Notes: generated from the letters alone by a model not told the origin. A stretch of DNA of 64,000 bases from Nitrospira sp. (GCA_024760525.1 CP060499.1:2418001-2482000), one strand, 5' to 3'; positions 17,487-26,774 are shown, counted from the first letter of the stretch. A program made the numbers and translations.

Positions 17487-18152
17487 ATGCGGACACGATT
17501 CTATGGGTTCATCGGCGCAGCACTGTTCATTTCACTTGGCTTCGTCGGGTGTCAGGCCACCGGAGGTTCATCGGGCAATACCTTCGCGTACAGGACTATC
17601 CCGGTGGCGGATGGGAGCGTCGTCGCGGGGGAAGGCAACAATGTCTTATTCAAGGGCAACTCGCTTCCACTGGCCGGTAACGGCGTAAAAATCGGCGACA
17701 CGCTGCGCGACGTGAACGTGGTGCAGAACGATCTCTCGCTCGTCAACATCGTGGAGACCAAGGGTGCGGGAAAGGTCCGGATCATCAGCACGGTCCCGTC
17801 GCTCGATACCCCGGTGTGTGAACAACAGACCCATCTTCTGAGCGAACGGAACAAAGGCCTCGATAAAATGGTGGAACTCATCACGGTCAGCGTCGATACT
17901 CCCTTTGCCCAGAAGCGATTTGCGGAGGATGCGAACATCGCCAATGTGACGTTTCTATCCGACTACCGAGGCGGCGAGTTCGGCAAAGCGCATGGCCTTT
18001 TCTTGGAAGGTCCACACGTGCTGACGAGAGCGGTCATCGTTGTCGACAAGAGGAACACCATTCGCTATCTCCAAATCACTCCGGAACTCTCCCAGCTGCC
18101 GGACTTGGAAGAAGCCTTCCAGTTCGCCAGGCGATTGATCACGGAGAGCTAG
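17487..18152 (+). CDS. tpx: Thiol peroxidase (Tpx/peroxiredoxin) with lipoprotein signal, lacking resolving cysteine
   Basis: Reduces peroxides through a peroxidatic cysteine. After a lipoprotein signal (FIGAALFISLGFVGCQATGG) the Tpx domain contains STVPSLDTPVCEQQTHLLSE with the peroxidatic Cys. The usual resolving-Cys region (RFCGAE in the E. coli protein) reads RFAEDAN, so only the lipidated and peroxidatic cysteines remain. The mature length and the YRGGEFGKAHGL segment match Tpx. AAAGGAG precedes ATGs at 17484 and 17487. Likely periplasmic and membrane-anchored; it would need an outside thiol for recycling (inference). It follows the hydrolase gene at short distance. Confidence 0.88.
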   Translation: MRTRFYGFIGAALFISLGFVGCQATGGSSGNTFAYRTIPVADGSVVAGEGNNVLFKGNSLPLAGNGVKIGDTLRDVNVVQNDLSLVNIVETKGAGKVRIISTVPSLDTPVCEQQTHLLSERNKGLDKMVELITVSVDTPFAQKRFAEDANIANVTFLSDYRGGEFGKAHGLFLEGPHVLTRAVIVVDKRNTIRYLQITPELSQLPDLEEAFQFARRLITES

Positions 18153-18236
18153 GGGACGGTCCTTGGAGCTGAAACGACGGGCGAGCAGATAGTCGTTCGT
18201 TAGGCTCGACCACCCCTCTGTTGTCCGAAGGCTCTG

Positions 18237-19640
18237 ATGGCTCATTACGACTTACTCGTCATCGGTACGGGACCGGCCGGCCAAAAAGCCGCGATACAGG
18301 CGGCCAAACTCGGCAAAAAGGTCGCCATCATCGAGCGAAAGACGGTCGTCGGTGGTGTCTGCATCAACACCGGTACGATTCCCAGCAAATCACTCCGAGA
18401 AGCGGTCCTCTATCTCTCAGGATTCCGGCAACGCAGCGTCTACGGTGCCACCTACCGTTTGAAAAAGACCATCGCGATCGAAGATCTCGCGTTTCGGGCC
18501 AATCATGTCATCAGGAACGAGATTCAGATCGTACAAAATCAGATGGGCCGGAATCGAGTCGACATGTTTTACGGTTCAGCGAGCTTTATCGATCCTCACC
18601 GCCTGCGCATACAAACGACCCGCGGTGCGCTCGAACTGACGTCAGACTTCGTCGTCATTGCGGTCGGGACGGAACCGGCCCGGCCATCCAACATTCCGTT
18701 CGACGACAGGACGATCATTGATACGGACGGGCTCCTGACTCTCAAGCGTATTCCCGACTCCATCGTCATTGTCGGAGGTGGTGTGATCGGAACGGAATAC
18801 GCTTCCATGCTCGCCGCTCTTGGAGTTCCCGTCACCCTCATCGACAAACGCCCGCGGCTGTTGGAGTTCGTCGACGCCGAGATCATCGACACGCTCCAGC
18901 AACAGATGAAAGATATCGGAGTCACGCTGTATCACGATGAAGAAGCCGTGGCCATCAACAGGGCACGGGACAAGTCCATCCAGGTCACCCTACGCCACAG
19001 CCGACCGATTCACACCTCGACGTTGATGTATGCGATTGGGCGAGTCGGGGCGACACAATCGCTCGACTTGGATGCCATAGGATTGAAACCGGATGATCGT
19101 GGACGCTTGGCCGTCAACGAACACTTCCAAACGGCAATTCCACACATCTACGCCGCAGGCGACGTCATCGGCTTTCCGGCCTTGGCCTCGACATCCATGC
19201 AACAAGGTCGTCACGCAGCCTGTCATGCGTTCGGCCACCCGGATCGGCTCGACAACTCACTCCTCCCCTACGGCATCTACGCCATTCCGGAAATTTCCAT
19301 GGTGGGCCTGAATGAGGAAGAGCTCAAGCGAGCAGAAATCCCCTTCGGCATCGGCATCGCCCGCTACAAAGAGATCGCGCGCGGGCAGCTCATCGGCGAC
19401 GAAATGGGCATGTTGAAGCTGTTGTTTCATCGCCATACCAGACATCTGCTTGGCGTTCATGCCATCGGCGAAGGAGCAACTGAACTGATTCACATCGGGC
19501 AGGCGGTCATGGCTTTTCACGGCAAGATCGATTATTTCATCGATACGGTCTTCAACTATCCGACCCTGGCCGAATGTTACAAGGTGGCCGCGCTGGACGG
19601 CATGAATCGCTTGCCGAGACCATGGGTTCCTTACCTGTGA
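18237..19640 (+). CDS. sthA: Soluble NAD(P) transhydrogenase-type flavoprotein (SthA)
   Basis: Cytoplasmic FAD enzyme of the pyridine nucleotide-disulfide oxidoreductase family that balances NADPH and NADH. The N-terminal FAD site is IGTGPAGQKAAIQAAKLGKK. The redox-centre position reads GGVCINTGTIPSKSLREA, where the second cysteine of disulfide reductases is replaced by threonine, the hallmark of SthA. The NAD(P) fold has IVIVGGGVIGTEYASMLAAL, then YAAGDVIGFPALAS, and a C-terminal dimer domain. The 467-residue length is standard. Confidence 0.92.
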   Translation: MAHYDLLVIGTGPAGQKAAIQAAKLGKKVAIIERKTVVGGVCINTGTIPSKSLREAVLYLSGFRQRSVYGATYRLKKTIAIEDLAFRANHVIRNEIQIVQNQMGRNRVDMFYGSASFIDPHRLRIQTTRGALELTSDFVVIAVGTEPARPSNIPFDDRTIIDTDGLLTLKRIPDSIVIVGGGVIGTEYASMLAALGVPVTLIDKRPRLLEFVDAEIIDTLQQQMKDIGVTLYHDEEAVAINRARDKSIQVTLRHSRPIHTSTLMYAIGRVGATQSLDLDAIGLKPDDRGRLAVNEHFQTAIPHIYAAGDVIGFPALASTSMQQGRHAACHAFGHPDRLDNSLLPYGIYAIPEISMVGLNEEELKRAEIPFGIGIARYKEIARGQLIGDEMGMLKLLFHRHTRHLLGVHAIGEGATELIHIGQAVMAFHGKIDYFIDTVFNYPTLAECYKVAALDGMNRLPRPWVPYL

Positions 19641-19726
19641 AACAGGAACATGTCTTGACGCTACGCCAGTGTTGAGCCGGACATCCCTCACGAGCAGTGA
19701 GAGGGTCGCCAGAAAGGAAGAGATGC

Positions 19727-20395
19727 ATGTCATTCTCAAATCACCTGCGAAAGCTTGCCAACTCAATTTGGAATGCCCAGTTGAGCCATCCCTTTGTCGT
19801 CGCACTGGGCAACGGCACACTGCCTGAACAGAAATTCCAGTATTACATTCTGCAAGACGCCAGGTTCCTGGGGGATCTGGCCCGCGTCTTTTCTGCCGCC
19901 GCGCAGAAGGCGCCGGATTCCGACGCGAGCCTGCGGTTCAACAAGCTGGCGGAGGAGACAATTGTCGTAGAGCGGAGTCTGCATGAAAGCTACGGAAAGA
20001 AATGGGCGCTGACAGCGAAACAGATGACGTCGGTTCCGATGGCGCCGACCAACCACGCTTATACCAGACACATGCTGGCCGTGGCCGCTTCGGGGACTGC
20101 GGCGGAAATTGCCGTCGTCGCCCTGCCTTGCGCCTGGGTCTATTGTGTGGTCGGACAGCATTTATTGAGAAAAGGCCCCCCTGCCAAGAATCACCCCTAC
20201 CGTGACTGGCTCATGCTCTACGCCTCGCCGGAGTTTGCCGAAGTGCAACTATGGATGCGGAAGAAAGTCGATCAGTGGGCCAAGACGGCGGGCAAAGAGG
20301 AACTGCGGCGGATGGAAGAGTCCTTCATCATCAGTTCTCGGTATGAGTGGATGTTTTGGGACATGGCGTGGAACGAGGAAAAGTGGCCGGTGTAA
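19727..20395 (+). CDS. tenA: TenA-family (thiaminase II-like) protein
   Basis: Helical TenA/THI-4-fold protein; characterised members hydrolyse aminomethyl pyrimidines to salvage the thiamin pyrimidine moiety. The ATG at 19727 follows AAAGGAAG. Family features: HPFVVALGNGTLPEQKFQYY near residue 20, LQDARFLGDLARVF, and ALPCAWVYCVVGQHLL near 135, which carries the active-site-region cysteine. A C-terminal ESFIISSRYEWMFWDMAW contains the conserved Glu and Tyr. The 222-residue length is normal. No other thiamin gene is adjacent and no TPP riboswitch is evident upstream, so its pathway role is inferred. Confidence 0.85.
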   Translation: MSFSNHLRKLANSIWNAQLSHPFVVALGNGTLPEQKFQYYILQDARFLGDLARVFSAAAQKAPDSDASLRFNKLAEETIVVERSLHESYGKKWALTAKQMTSVPMAPTNHAYTRHMLAVAASGTAAEIAVVALPCAWVYCVVGQHLLRKGPPAKNHPYRDWLMLYASPEFAEVQLWMRKKVDQWAKTAGKEELRRMEESFIISSRYEWMFWDMAWNEEKWPV

Positions 20396-20929
20396 GTGCG
20401 GGTAGGCGTCTCAACGCCTATCGGCTCCCGCACTCCGGCTCGACCGCACCAGGCCTCACGCACGCTCGACTGCGCAACTCGCTGCATTCCATGGTTCACA
20501 TGAATGCAGCATCGGACAGTGCTCGCCGTCCGCTGCGCGGATCGCTTTGTTCGGCACGTGCGGTAGCCCGAGCCTCCATGCAGGTCGCAGGACAGGCGCT
20601 GAGACCCCACTACTTGAAAAACACACCAGCCACGAGGGTAGCAAGGAAGGAGAAGGGAGATCGAGGGTGGCTCACGAACAGACGCTTGCTCAATACCACC
20701 CGTCGAAGGTGTAAAAAGAGAGGACACCTGCTAATAGAAATTGGAGCCACGCAGGGTGCTCAAAAAGGCTGATATTTCTCACCCGCTCACCCCGGCCCGC
20801 TAAGACGCGCCGTTCCACAGGCAAGACCGCAGCAAGCGAAGGGGTGAGGCGTATGCTCCGGTACGTTGAACCCCTGAGCGATGCGAGAACGCCGCTGGCG
20901 GGATTTCTCAGCACCCTGCAGGATGTTCG
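20396..20929. other. Intergenic region between tenA and tex
   Basis: No gene supported. A hairpin TAGGCGT-CTCA-ACGCCTA (20403-20420), inside a longer GCGGG/CCCGC pair, lies just after the tenA stop and may act as a terminator, although no T-tract follows. The middle (20430-20750) shows nothing. The right part is the inverted-repeat element at 20751-20919. Confidence 0.45.
20751..20919. mobile_element. 169-base non-coding element with terminal inverted repeats (MITE-like)
   Basis: The left end GCAGGGTGCTCAAAAA and the right end (read inverted) GCAGGGTGCTGAGAAA match at 14 of 16 positions. Internal complementary blocks CTCACCCC (about 20787) and GGGGTGAG (about 20840) suggest that the whole element folds. 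No ORF inside. A related end sequence occurs at 29025. It abuts the 3' end of tex. No clear target-site duplication was seen. Confidence 0.6.
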
Positions 20930-23329
20930 TTATGACTTTTGCCGCGCCTTGGCCAATGCGAGCGCCATCGCACCGATCGGCTGGGGCATTCGTGCCGCTT
21001 GATCGGATGCCGACGGCCCATGCCCACGCGAGGCACGTGCCGACGCGTTTCCAGACTGTGTCGGCACAGATGGGCGGCTCGCCGTCTCCTCGAGACGCAT
21101 GGTCAGCGAAATACGCTGGCGCTTCAGATCGACATCAAGCACCTTCACCCTGACGACCTGACCGGGCTTGACCACTTCATGCGGATCTCTCACAAACTTG
21201 TTCGCCAGCGCCGATACGTGCACGAGCCCATCCTGATGGACACCGATATCGATGAACGCACCGAATGCCGCTACGTTCGTGACCACTCCCTCCAACACCA
21301 TTCCGGGTTGCAAATCACTCAGGGATTCAACTCCCTCTCGGAAGGTGGCCGTCTTGAATTCTGGACGCGGGTCGCGCCCTGGTTTTTCCAGTTCGATGAG
21401 AATATCCCGCACGGTGGGCACCCCGAACTTCTCATCGGTAAAATCGTTCGGCGACAACTCTTTCAAGACCGTCGGCCGTCGCATCACTTCGGCAATTCCG
21501 GTTCCGAGGCGTGTCAGAATCCGTTCGACCACCGGATAGGCTTCCGGGTGAACGGCGGAACGATCTAAAGGATTGTCTCCATCGGGAATGCGGAGAAAGC
21601 CTGCCGCCTGCTCGAAGGTTTTTTCACCAAGACGCGGGACATTACGGATCGCCGTTCGATTCGCAAACGGCCCGTTCGTATCCCGATAATTCACAATATT
21701 CCTGGCCAGCGCCTTGTTCAGACCCGACACCCGTTCCAACAAGGGCGCCGATGCCGTATTGACGTTCACCCCGACTGCATTCACGCAATCTTCAACCGTG
21801 GCGTCGAGCGACCGCGCCAATGCCCGCTGGTCGACGTCGTGCTGGTATTGGCCGACCCCGATCGCCTTCGGTTCGATCTTCACCAGCTCGGCCAGTGGAT
21901 CCTGTACACGCCGGGCAATGGAGACCGCGCCCCGCAAACTGACATCCAACTCGGGAAATTCCGCCGCAGCGAACGCCGACGCGGAATAGACCGACGCGCC
22001 TGCTTCACTGACCACAATTTTGGCCACCTTCTGTTCAGGCTTCTGGACAGCGACCAGCTTGATCACCTCGATCGCCAGCTTGTCCGTCTCCCGGCTTGCT
22101 GTTCCGTTACCGATTGAAATCAACTCCACACCATGTTGAATGACGAGACGCAGGAGCGTCCCCAATGCTCCCTGGCAGTCCTTGCGAGGCTGATGCGGAT
22201 AGATCGTGGCCGTTTCCAACAATTTTCCCGTCATATCCACCACCGCCACTTTACAGCCTGTGCGAATGCCTGGATCCAGGCCGAGAACGGCCTTTGGACC
22301 GGCCGGCGCCGCCAATAAAAGCTCATGGAGGTTTCTGGCAAAAATCTTGATCGCCTCGGCTTCCGCCGCTTCCCGTAACTGCACCAGCAGTTCGACGCTG
22401 AGCTGTAGATGAATTTTCACACGCCAGGCCCAGTCACAGACATCAGCCAGCCACGTGTCGGCGGGCCTGCCTTGATCTTCAATACCCGCGTGAGCCGCAA
22501 TCATGGAAACACAAGGATGCGGAACGACTGCGTCAAGCGCCTCTCCCAAACCCAATTCCAGTTTCAATACGCCGAGGGCACGGCCCCGGAACAACGCGAG
22601 CGCCCGATGCGACGGGATGGTCTTGATGGACTCGGTATAGGCATAGTAATCGCGGAACTTTTCGTCCTCGGCCATCTCCTTGTCCTTCACCACCGTCGAG
22701 GTCAAGACACCCTGTTCCCACAGGCGCATCCGGAAGGCGGCCAGCAAATCGGCCGTTTCGGCAAACCGCTCGGTCAGAATGTCCCGCGCTCCTTCCAGCG
22801 CCGCTTTGGCATCCGGCACATTGATGGCCTCCACCCCTTCAGCGGCGGGGACCACACGGATGTATGTGAGCGCCTCTTGCTCGGGAGTCAGCGCCGGATC
22901 ATTCAACAAGGCGTCCGCCAACGGCTCCAGCCCGGCTTCGCGCGCAATCTGTGCACGTGTACGCCGCTTGGGTTTAAAGGGTAGATATAAATCCTCGACA
23001 GCTTGCTTCGTCCCCGCCGCCTCGATGCTCACTCGCAACGCGTCCGTCAGCTTCCCCTGTTCTTCGATCGACGTCAGAATCGCGGCACGCCGCACCTCCA
23101 ACTCACGGAGATAGAGCAGGCGCTCTTCCAGCGTGCGCAGCTGCGTATCGCTCAGATTGCCGGTCGCCTCTTTGCGGTAGCGCGCGATGAACGGAACGGT
23201 CGCCCCTTCGTCCAGTAGCGCCACCGCGGCTGCGACCTGATGAGCCCCAACGCCGAGCTCCTTGGCGATGAGGGGAACAATCTTGAGCTGAACCGTATTC
23301 GATGAGATCTGAGGTTCGATAGCTGTCAT
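20930..23329 (-). CDS. tex: Tex-family RNA-binding transcription accessory protein
   Basis: Tex (YhgF-like) nucleic-acid-binding protein that affects transcription. The 799-residue length fits. Order: N-terminal helical Tex domain (VAAAVALLDEGATVPFIARY, then YRKEATGNLSD), a YqgF/RNase H-like domain with VLGLDPGIRTGCKVAVVD near 330, and helix-hairpin-helix motifs near 500-560 (NIVNYRDTNGPFANRTAI). The C-terminal S1 domain is at about 655-730 (GMVLEGVVTNVAAFGAFIDI, with HQDGLVHVS following). The tail is Ala/Ser/Arg-rich. Monocistronic by position. Confidence 0.94.
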   Translation of the reverse strand: MTAIEPQISSNTVQLKIVPLIAKELGVGAHQVAAAVALLDEGATVPFIARYRKEATGNLSDTQLRTLEERLLYLRELEVRRAAILTSIEEQGKLTDALRVSIEAAGTKQAVEDLYLPFKPKRRTRAQIAREAGLEPLADALLNDPALTPEQEALTYIRVVPAAEGVEAINVPDAKAALEGARDILTERFAETADLLAAFRMRLWEQGVLTSTVVKDKEMAEDEKFRDYYAYTESIKTIPSHRALALFRGRALGVLKLELGLGEALDAVVPHPCVSMIAAHAGIEDQGRPADTWLADVCDWAWRVKIHLQLSVELLVQLREAAEAEAIKIFARNLHELLLAAPAGPKAVLGLDPGIRTGCKVAVVDMTGKLLETATIYPHQPRKDCQGALGTLLRLVIQHGVELISIGNGTASRETDKLAIEVIKLVAVQKPEQKVAKIVVSEAGASVYSASAFAAAEFPELDVSLRGAVSIARRVQDPLAELVKIEPKAIGVGQYQHDVDQRALARSLDATVEDCVNAVGVNVNTASAPLLERVSGLNKALARNIVNYRDTNGPFANRTAIRNVPRLGEKTFEQAAGFLRIPDGDNPLDRSAVHPEAYPVVERILTRLGTGIAEVMRRPTVLKELSPNDFTDEKFGVPTVRDILIELEKPGRDPRPEFKTATFREGVESLSDLQPGMVLEGVVTNVAAFGAFIDIGVHQDGLVHVSALANKFVRDPHEVVKPGQVVRVKVLDVDLKRQRISLTMRLEETASRPSVPTQSGNASARASRGHGPSASDQAARMPQPIGAMALALAKARQKS

Positions 23330-23662
23330 CTGTAGTAGTTGCCGATCTTTCCGAACGCGTGAGAGGTCCGCGTTCTTTTAGAATATGATGAGTCCAAGAA
23401 TTTCGGTGTTTGATTGTATCGGATGTACGTGATCGTCAGACACATTCGGCAGCGACGGAACTATCGCCTGCGGGATATCTACAAGAAGCCTCTCCACAAT
23501 GTCCAGCAAGATTCTGGTCTGACTTTCATTTGATGCCTTGCGGGGAGCACCGGTCACTGAACGAGGGAGGGAAGAGGGTTGCGCGCGAACGGCTGGCGTG
23601 CTCAATTCCATCTGTCTAGGCTGTGAAGCGAGACATGACCTCGTTCGATCATACGCCAAGGA
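23330..23662. other. Intergenic region between NlpC lipoprotein and tex
   Basis: A 93-codon minus-strand frame at 23378-23659 is open but begins at TTG without a ribosome site and resembles no known protein, so it is not called. No hairpin or promoter stands out. Confidence 0.4.
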
Positions 23663-24370
23663 TTAGTGGGCAAGAGTTCCAAATGCCGCAAACAGCCGCC
23701 CGGCAAGGTAATGGGTACCCTGGGTGTCGCCCGACTGTTTACGCCGCATGAAGTCGTTCAGAATTCGTCCGTCTGCAGTTTTGTGTATGTCAGGTTGCTG
23801 GAGGTTCATCCGATAGCGCTCGATCCCTCCTGACATCCAACTCACGAAGATCACCGTTCCATCCCGTTCCACCTGCTCGACCACGCCGACATGCGTGAGT
23901 GGATCGTTCGCCAAGCCGTCGCGATTGAAATCCCACGTATTGTGAAAAAAGACCAGGTCTCCCGGATGCACAGTCGGGCCATAATGAATTCGCCCGTGTT
24001 CCATGACATGGGTGTAGATACGCCCGACACCGTTTCCTCCATCCAGTTCGCCCAAGCCGCCGTACAAGTCGACCCGCTGTGTCGCGTATACCCCGCGGAC
24101 GAAACCGGAACAGTCCGGGGCATAGCGCCGGCCACCCACATCGATCCGCGACCTGCCAAGGAATCTCACGGCCGTCTGCGCCAGCGCTTGCTGCCGCGGA
24201 ACTCCCCTGGCCATGGAGCAGCAGTGCCCGCTGCGTGTTCCCATGGCAGGAATCACGTCATCTTGCGCCGGCTGGCGCGTTGCCGTTGCACAACCGTACA
24301 GTAACCCTGCGGATACGATGACTAGAACTCCCGTCGCTAACGAACACCCGTGCCCGGCTGACTTCGTCAT
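23663..24370 (-). CDS. NlpC/P60-like lipoprotein, putative cell-wall peptidase
   Basis: A 235-residue lipoprotein (signal VLVIVSAGLLYGCATATRQ, cysteine near 27). The NlpC/P60 domain spans about 60-200: GGRRYAPDCSGFVRGVYATQ holds the nucleophile cysteine in DCSGF. THVGVVEQVERDGTVIFVSW supplies the catalytic histidine and following strand, and HPGDLVFFHNT is the usual PGDLVFF segment. Such enzymes cut peptide stems of peptidoglycan. It carries several additional cysteines near the front (GHCCSMARG). Located in the periplasm by its lipid anchor. Confidence 0.85.
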   Translation of the reverse strand: MTKSAGHGCSLATGVLVIVSAGLLYGCATATRQPAQDDVIPAMGTRSGHCCSMARGVPRQQALAQTAVRFLGRSRIDVGGRRYAPDCSGFVRGVYATQRVDLYGGLGELDGGNGVGRIYTHVMEHGRIHYGPTVHPGDLVFFHNTWDFNRDGLANDPLTHVGVVEQVERDGTVIFVSWMSGGIERYRMNLQQPDIHKTADGRILNDFMRRKQSGDTQGTHYLAGRLFAAFGTLAH

Positions 24371-24426
24371 GCTTCAGTATACCGTTAAGCCGCTGCAAAG
24401 CCATATCGGAAAAGCAGTTCAACTAT

Positions 24427-25863
24427 CTATCCGCCCGCGCTGCCCACTGGTCCGCCCGGTTCGGTCATGCGCCAGGGATCGAGAAGTTCGGCCAAACGCT
24501 TGTCGGGTAGGACTTTCTGTTCCTTCGCCACCTGCCTCACCGTTTTGCCTGACTTATAGGCGTCTTTGGCCAGTTTTGCCGCCGCTTCATAACCGATTTC
24601 CGGCGCCAGGGCCGTACACATGGCCAAGCTCTCTTCAATGAGGCTCTTACATCGTTCCTCGTTCGCCTTGATCCCTTCGATGCATTTCACCGCAAAGTTG
24701 TTGGAGGCGGTCGCCAGCAGCTCGATGGACTGAAGCAGGTTGTAGGCCATGACGGGCATCATCACGATGAGCTCGAAATTTGCAGCCTGGCCACCGACGG
24801 TCACCGTGACGTCATTGCCGATCACTTGCGCGCAGACCATCGTGACGGACTCGGCGATGACCGGATTGACCTTCCCCGGCATGATCGAGGAACCGGGCTG
24901 CGTCTCGGGTAAATTGATCTCTCCAAGACCGCAGCGCGGCCCAGACCCGAGCCACCGAATGTCATTGGCAATCTTCATGAGACTCACGGCCAGAGTCCGC
25001 AATTGCCCGCTGGCTTCGACCAATGAATCCTGCGCCGATTGTGCTTCAAAGTGATTCTTGGCCTCTTTGAACGAACAGCCGGTCTCCTTTGAGATGATGG
25101 CCATCACCTTGGCGGAAAATTTCGGATGACAGTTCAGGCCGGTGCCGACGGCAGTGCCTCCCAAGGCCACCTCGCTTAAGGCCCCCTGTGCCTGTTTGAC
25201 CCTCTGGATTCCAAGTTCGATCTGCCTGGCGTAGCCGCCGAATTCCTGACCGAGACGAACCGGCGTGGCGTCCTGCAAATGTGTGCGGCCGATCTTGACG
25301 ATCGTGTCGAATTCCTTGGCCTTACTCTTCAACGCCTTGTGCAACCGCGTCAGTGCCGGCAAGAGCTGGTGCTGCATCAGTTCCGACGCGGCAATGTGAA
25401 TGGCCGTTGGAATGACATCGTTGCTCGATTGGCCAAGATTCACGTGGTCATTGGGATGGACCAGCTTGCTGCCACGCGCGCCGCCGATCAGTTCGGTCGC
25501 ACGGTTGGAGATCACTTCGTTCGTGTTCATATTGGTAGACGTCCCGGACCCGGTCTGAAAAATGTCCACGGGAAACTCGGCGTCCAGTTTTCCATCGACC
25601 ACTTCAGTTGCCGCCTGCCGAATCGCATCCGCAGGCTTCTTCTCCAAGAGACCAAGAGAATGGTTGACGGCAGCCGCAGCTCGCTTGATCATGCCCATCG
25701 CCCGAATAACCGACCGCGGCATCCGGAGTGGGCTGATCGGGAAGTTCTCGATAGCGCGGGCTGTCTGTACCCCATAATAGGCTTCGGCGGGAACAGCCAG
25801 TTCCCCCATTGTGTCTCGCTCGATTCGGGTCGTCGCTGATGGATTATTCTGATTCGTTTTCAT
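24427..25863 (-). CDS. fumC: Class II fumarate hydratase
   Basis: Interconverts fumarate and malate in the TCA or reductive TCA cycle. The 478 residues are typical of tetrameric class II fumarases. Signatures: VDIFQTGSGTSTNMNTNEVI near 100, KIGRTHLQDATPVRLGQEF with the catalytic-site His near 190, and the superfamily signature PGSSIMPGKVNPV near 320 carrying the catalytic serine. Glycine after MP favours fumarase over aspartase, which usually has MPAKVNP. The C-terminal domain reads YKSGKTVRQVAKEQKVL. Citrate synthase lies a few genes upstream on the same strand. Confidence 0.9.
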   Translation of the reverse strand: MKTNQNNPSATTRIERDTMGELAVPAEAYYGVQTARAIENFPISPLRMPRSVIRAMGMIKRAAAAVNHSLGLLEKKPADAIRQAATEVVDGKLDAEFPVDIFQTGSGTSTNMNTNEVISNRATELIGGARGSKLVHPNDHVNLGQSSNDVIPTAIHIAASELMQHQLLPALTRLHKALKSKAKEFDTIVKIGRTHLQDATPVRLGQEFGGYARQIELGIQRVKQAQGALSEVALGGTAVGTGLNCHPKFSAKVMAIISKETGCSFKEAKNHFEAQSAQDSLVEASGQLRTLAVSLMKIANDIRWLGSGPRCGLGEINLPETQPGSSIMPGKVNPVIAESVTMVCAQVIGNDVTVTVGGQAANFELIVMMPVMAYNLLQSIELLATASNNFAVKCIEGIKANEERCKSLIEESLAMCTALAPEIGYEAAAKLAKDAYKSGKTVRQVAKEQKVLPDKRLAELLDPWRMTEPGGPVGSAGG

Positions 25864-26047
25864 TCGCTGTACTCCATAAGGGGGTTCTCGTGCCTTGCGG
25901 GCGCCATGATAAACTCACCCCGCCGGCTTTCACAAGAGCATGCCGTCCTGGCTCCCGACATTTCCGGCGAAGCGCATGCAGGTTATTGACGCGACCTTGA
26001 TGAAGGGATGTGAGAATTGGTGGTGCAGGAACGGGCGAGTACGAAGT

Positions 26048-26071
26048 GAAAAACCCGCCTGACACGGCGGG
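26048..26071 (-). terminator. Intrinsic terminator downstream of the small membrane protein gene
   Basis: On the minus strand the stem CCCGCC/GGCGGG with loop GTGTCA is followed directly by TTTTT. It lies about 85 bases past the stop of the gene at 26156-26419. Confidence 0.7.
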
Positions 26072-26155
26072 CTGTGGAGTTACCGGTTAAGTCGAACGAT
26101 CGTCCCCTACCGGCCCCGGATAGAAGGGCTAGGTGACATCTCCCTATTCACGTCA

Positions 26156-26419
26156 TCAAATTCGAGTGATTTCCCTTTCGACTTCTTTCGCAGTATCCGC
26201 TTCTGGTGTGAACACGTAGGCTGTTTCGCGTTTGGCCATTCTCAACGCATGCAGCATGTCTGTTCCCATCCCTGCCAATGCGAGACACCATCCGCCTACA
26301 ATCATCCACCAGACCAACGAAAATAGATCCGATGGCTGGTCGAAGTTGAAGACTGCCACTATCCCTGCCAGAACCAGCACAAATCCGACCGTCATCAGCA
26401 AATAGGTTAAAGTTTTCAT
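26156..26419 (-). CDS. Small two-helix membrane protein
   Basis: An 87-residue protein with two membrane helices: MKTLTYLLMTVGFVLVLAGI near the start and SLVWWMIVGGWCLALAGM around residue 45. A charged tail ends EVEREITRI. The ATG at 26419 is chosen because GAGG lies five bases upstream; an upstream ATG at 26437 lacks one. It has its own downstream terminator. No function recognised; it neighbours hsp20 but is separated from it by a terminator. Confidence 0.7.
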   Translation of the reverse strand: MKTLTYLLMTVGFVLVLAGIVAVFNFDQPSDLFSLVWWMIVGGWCLALAGMGTDMLHALRMAKRETAYVFTPEADTAKEVEREITRI

Positions 26420-26774
26420 CTTCGCCTCATCAAACATGTTAGGTGCCTGAACAAGTTCGACAACTAGGCGGAGTGCCTACACGCCTTCTTATGTGCGCAT
26501 GACAGCCATCAACACCTCCTCAAGTATTAATCGTAGTCAATCTCCTGTTTTTCGGATTTGCCCCTACTGGTTTTGGGGGGACTTTACTCGCTTTCGTCGA
26601 ATACACAATCCCCCAAGATGACCCTAACCGGTAGATCCAATTGGGCCATCATGTTCCATGGACGAAGGGCCCGGTGAGTGACGTGCGATCGGCGTCGGAC
26701 GTGGAAGAAATCAAATGAAAAGGCCCGCCTGAATCAGGCGGGCCTTCGCTCAGAACATCTACTGCAAGAGAGGC
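26420..26774. other. Intergenic region with a possible mini-ORF
   Basis: No full gene. On the minus strand a six-codon ORF (26489-26509, peptide MAVMRT) follows an excellent GAGGAGGT ribosome site and lies about 70 bases upstream of the small membrane protein. It could be a leader peptide or a decayed start. The right end holds the hsp20 terminator. Confidence 0.35.
26718..26744 (-). terminator. Intrinsic terminator of hsp20
   Basis: On the minus strand GGCCCGCC pairs with GGCGGGCC around a seven-base loop and is followed by TTTTC. It lies about 31 bases past the hsp20 stop. Confidence 0.8.

Noticed and set aside
19641..19726. Possible TPP riboswitch ahead of tenA
   Set aside because: The gap is only 86 bases and lacks the conserved CUGAGA and ACYUGA elements; only an imperfect short hairpin is present.
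23378..23659. 93-codon minus-strand frame between the NlpC lipoprotein and tex
   Set aside because: Starts at TTG, has no ribosome site and no family resemblance; composition is only weakly coding-like.
24427..25863. Aspartate ammonia-lyase instead of fumarase
   Set aside because: The signature reads MPGKVNP with glycine, as in fumarases, whereas aspartases usually have MPAKVNP.
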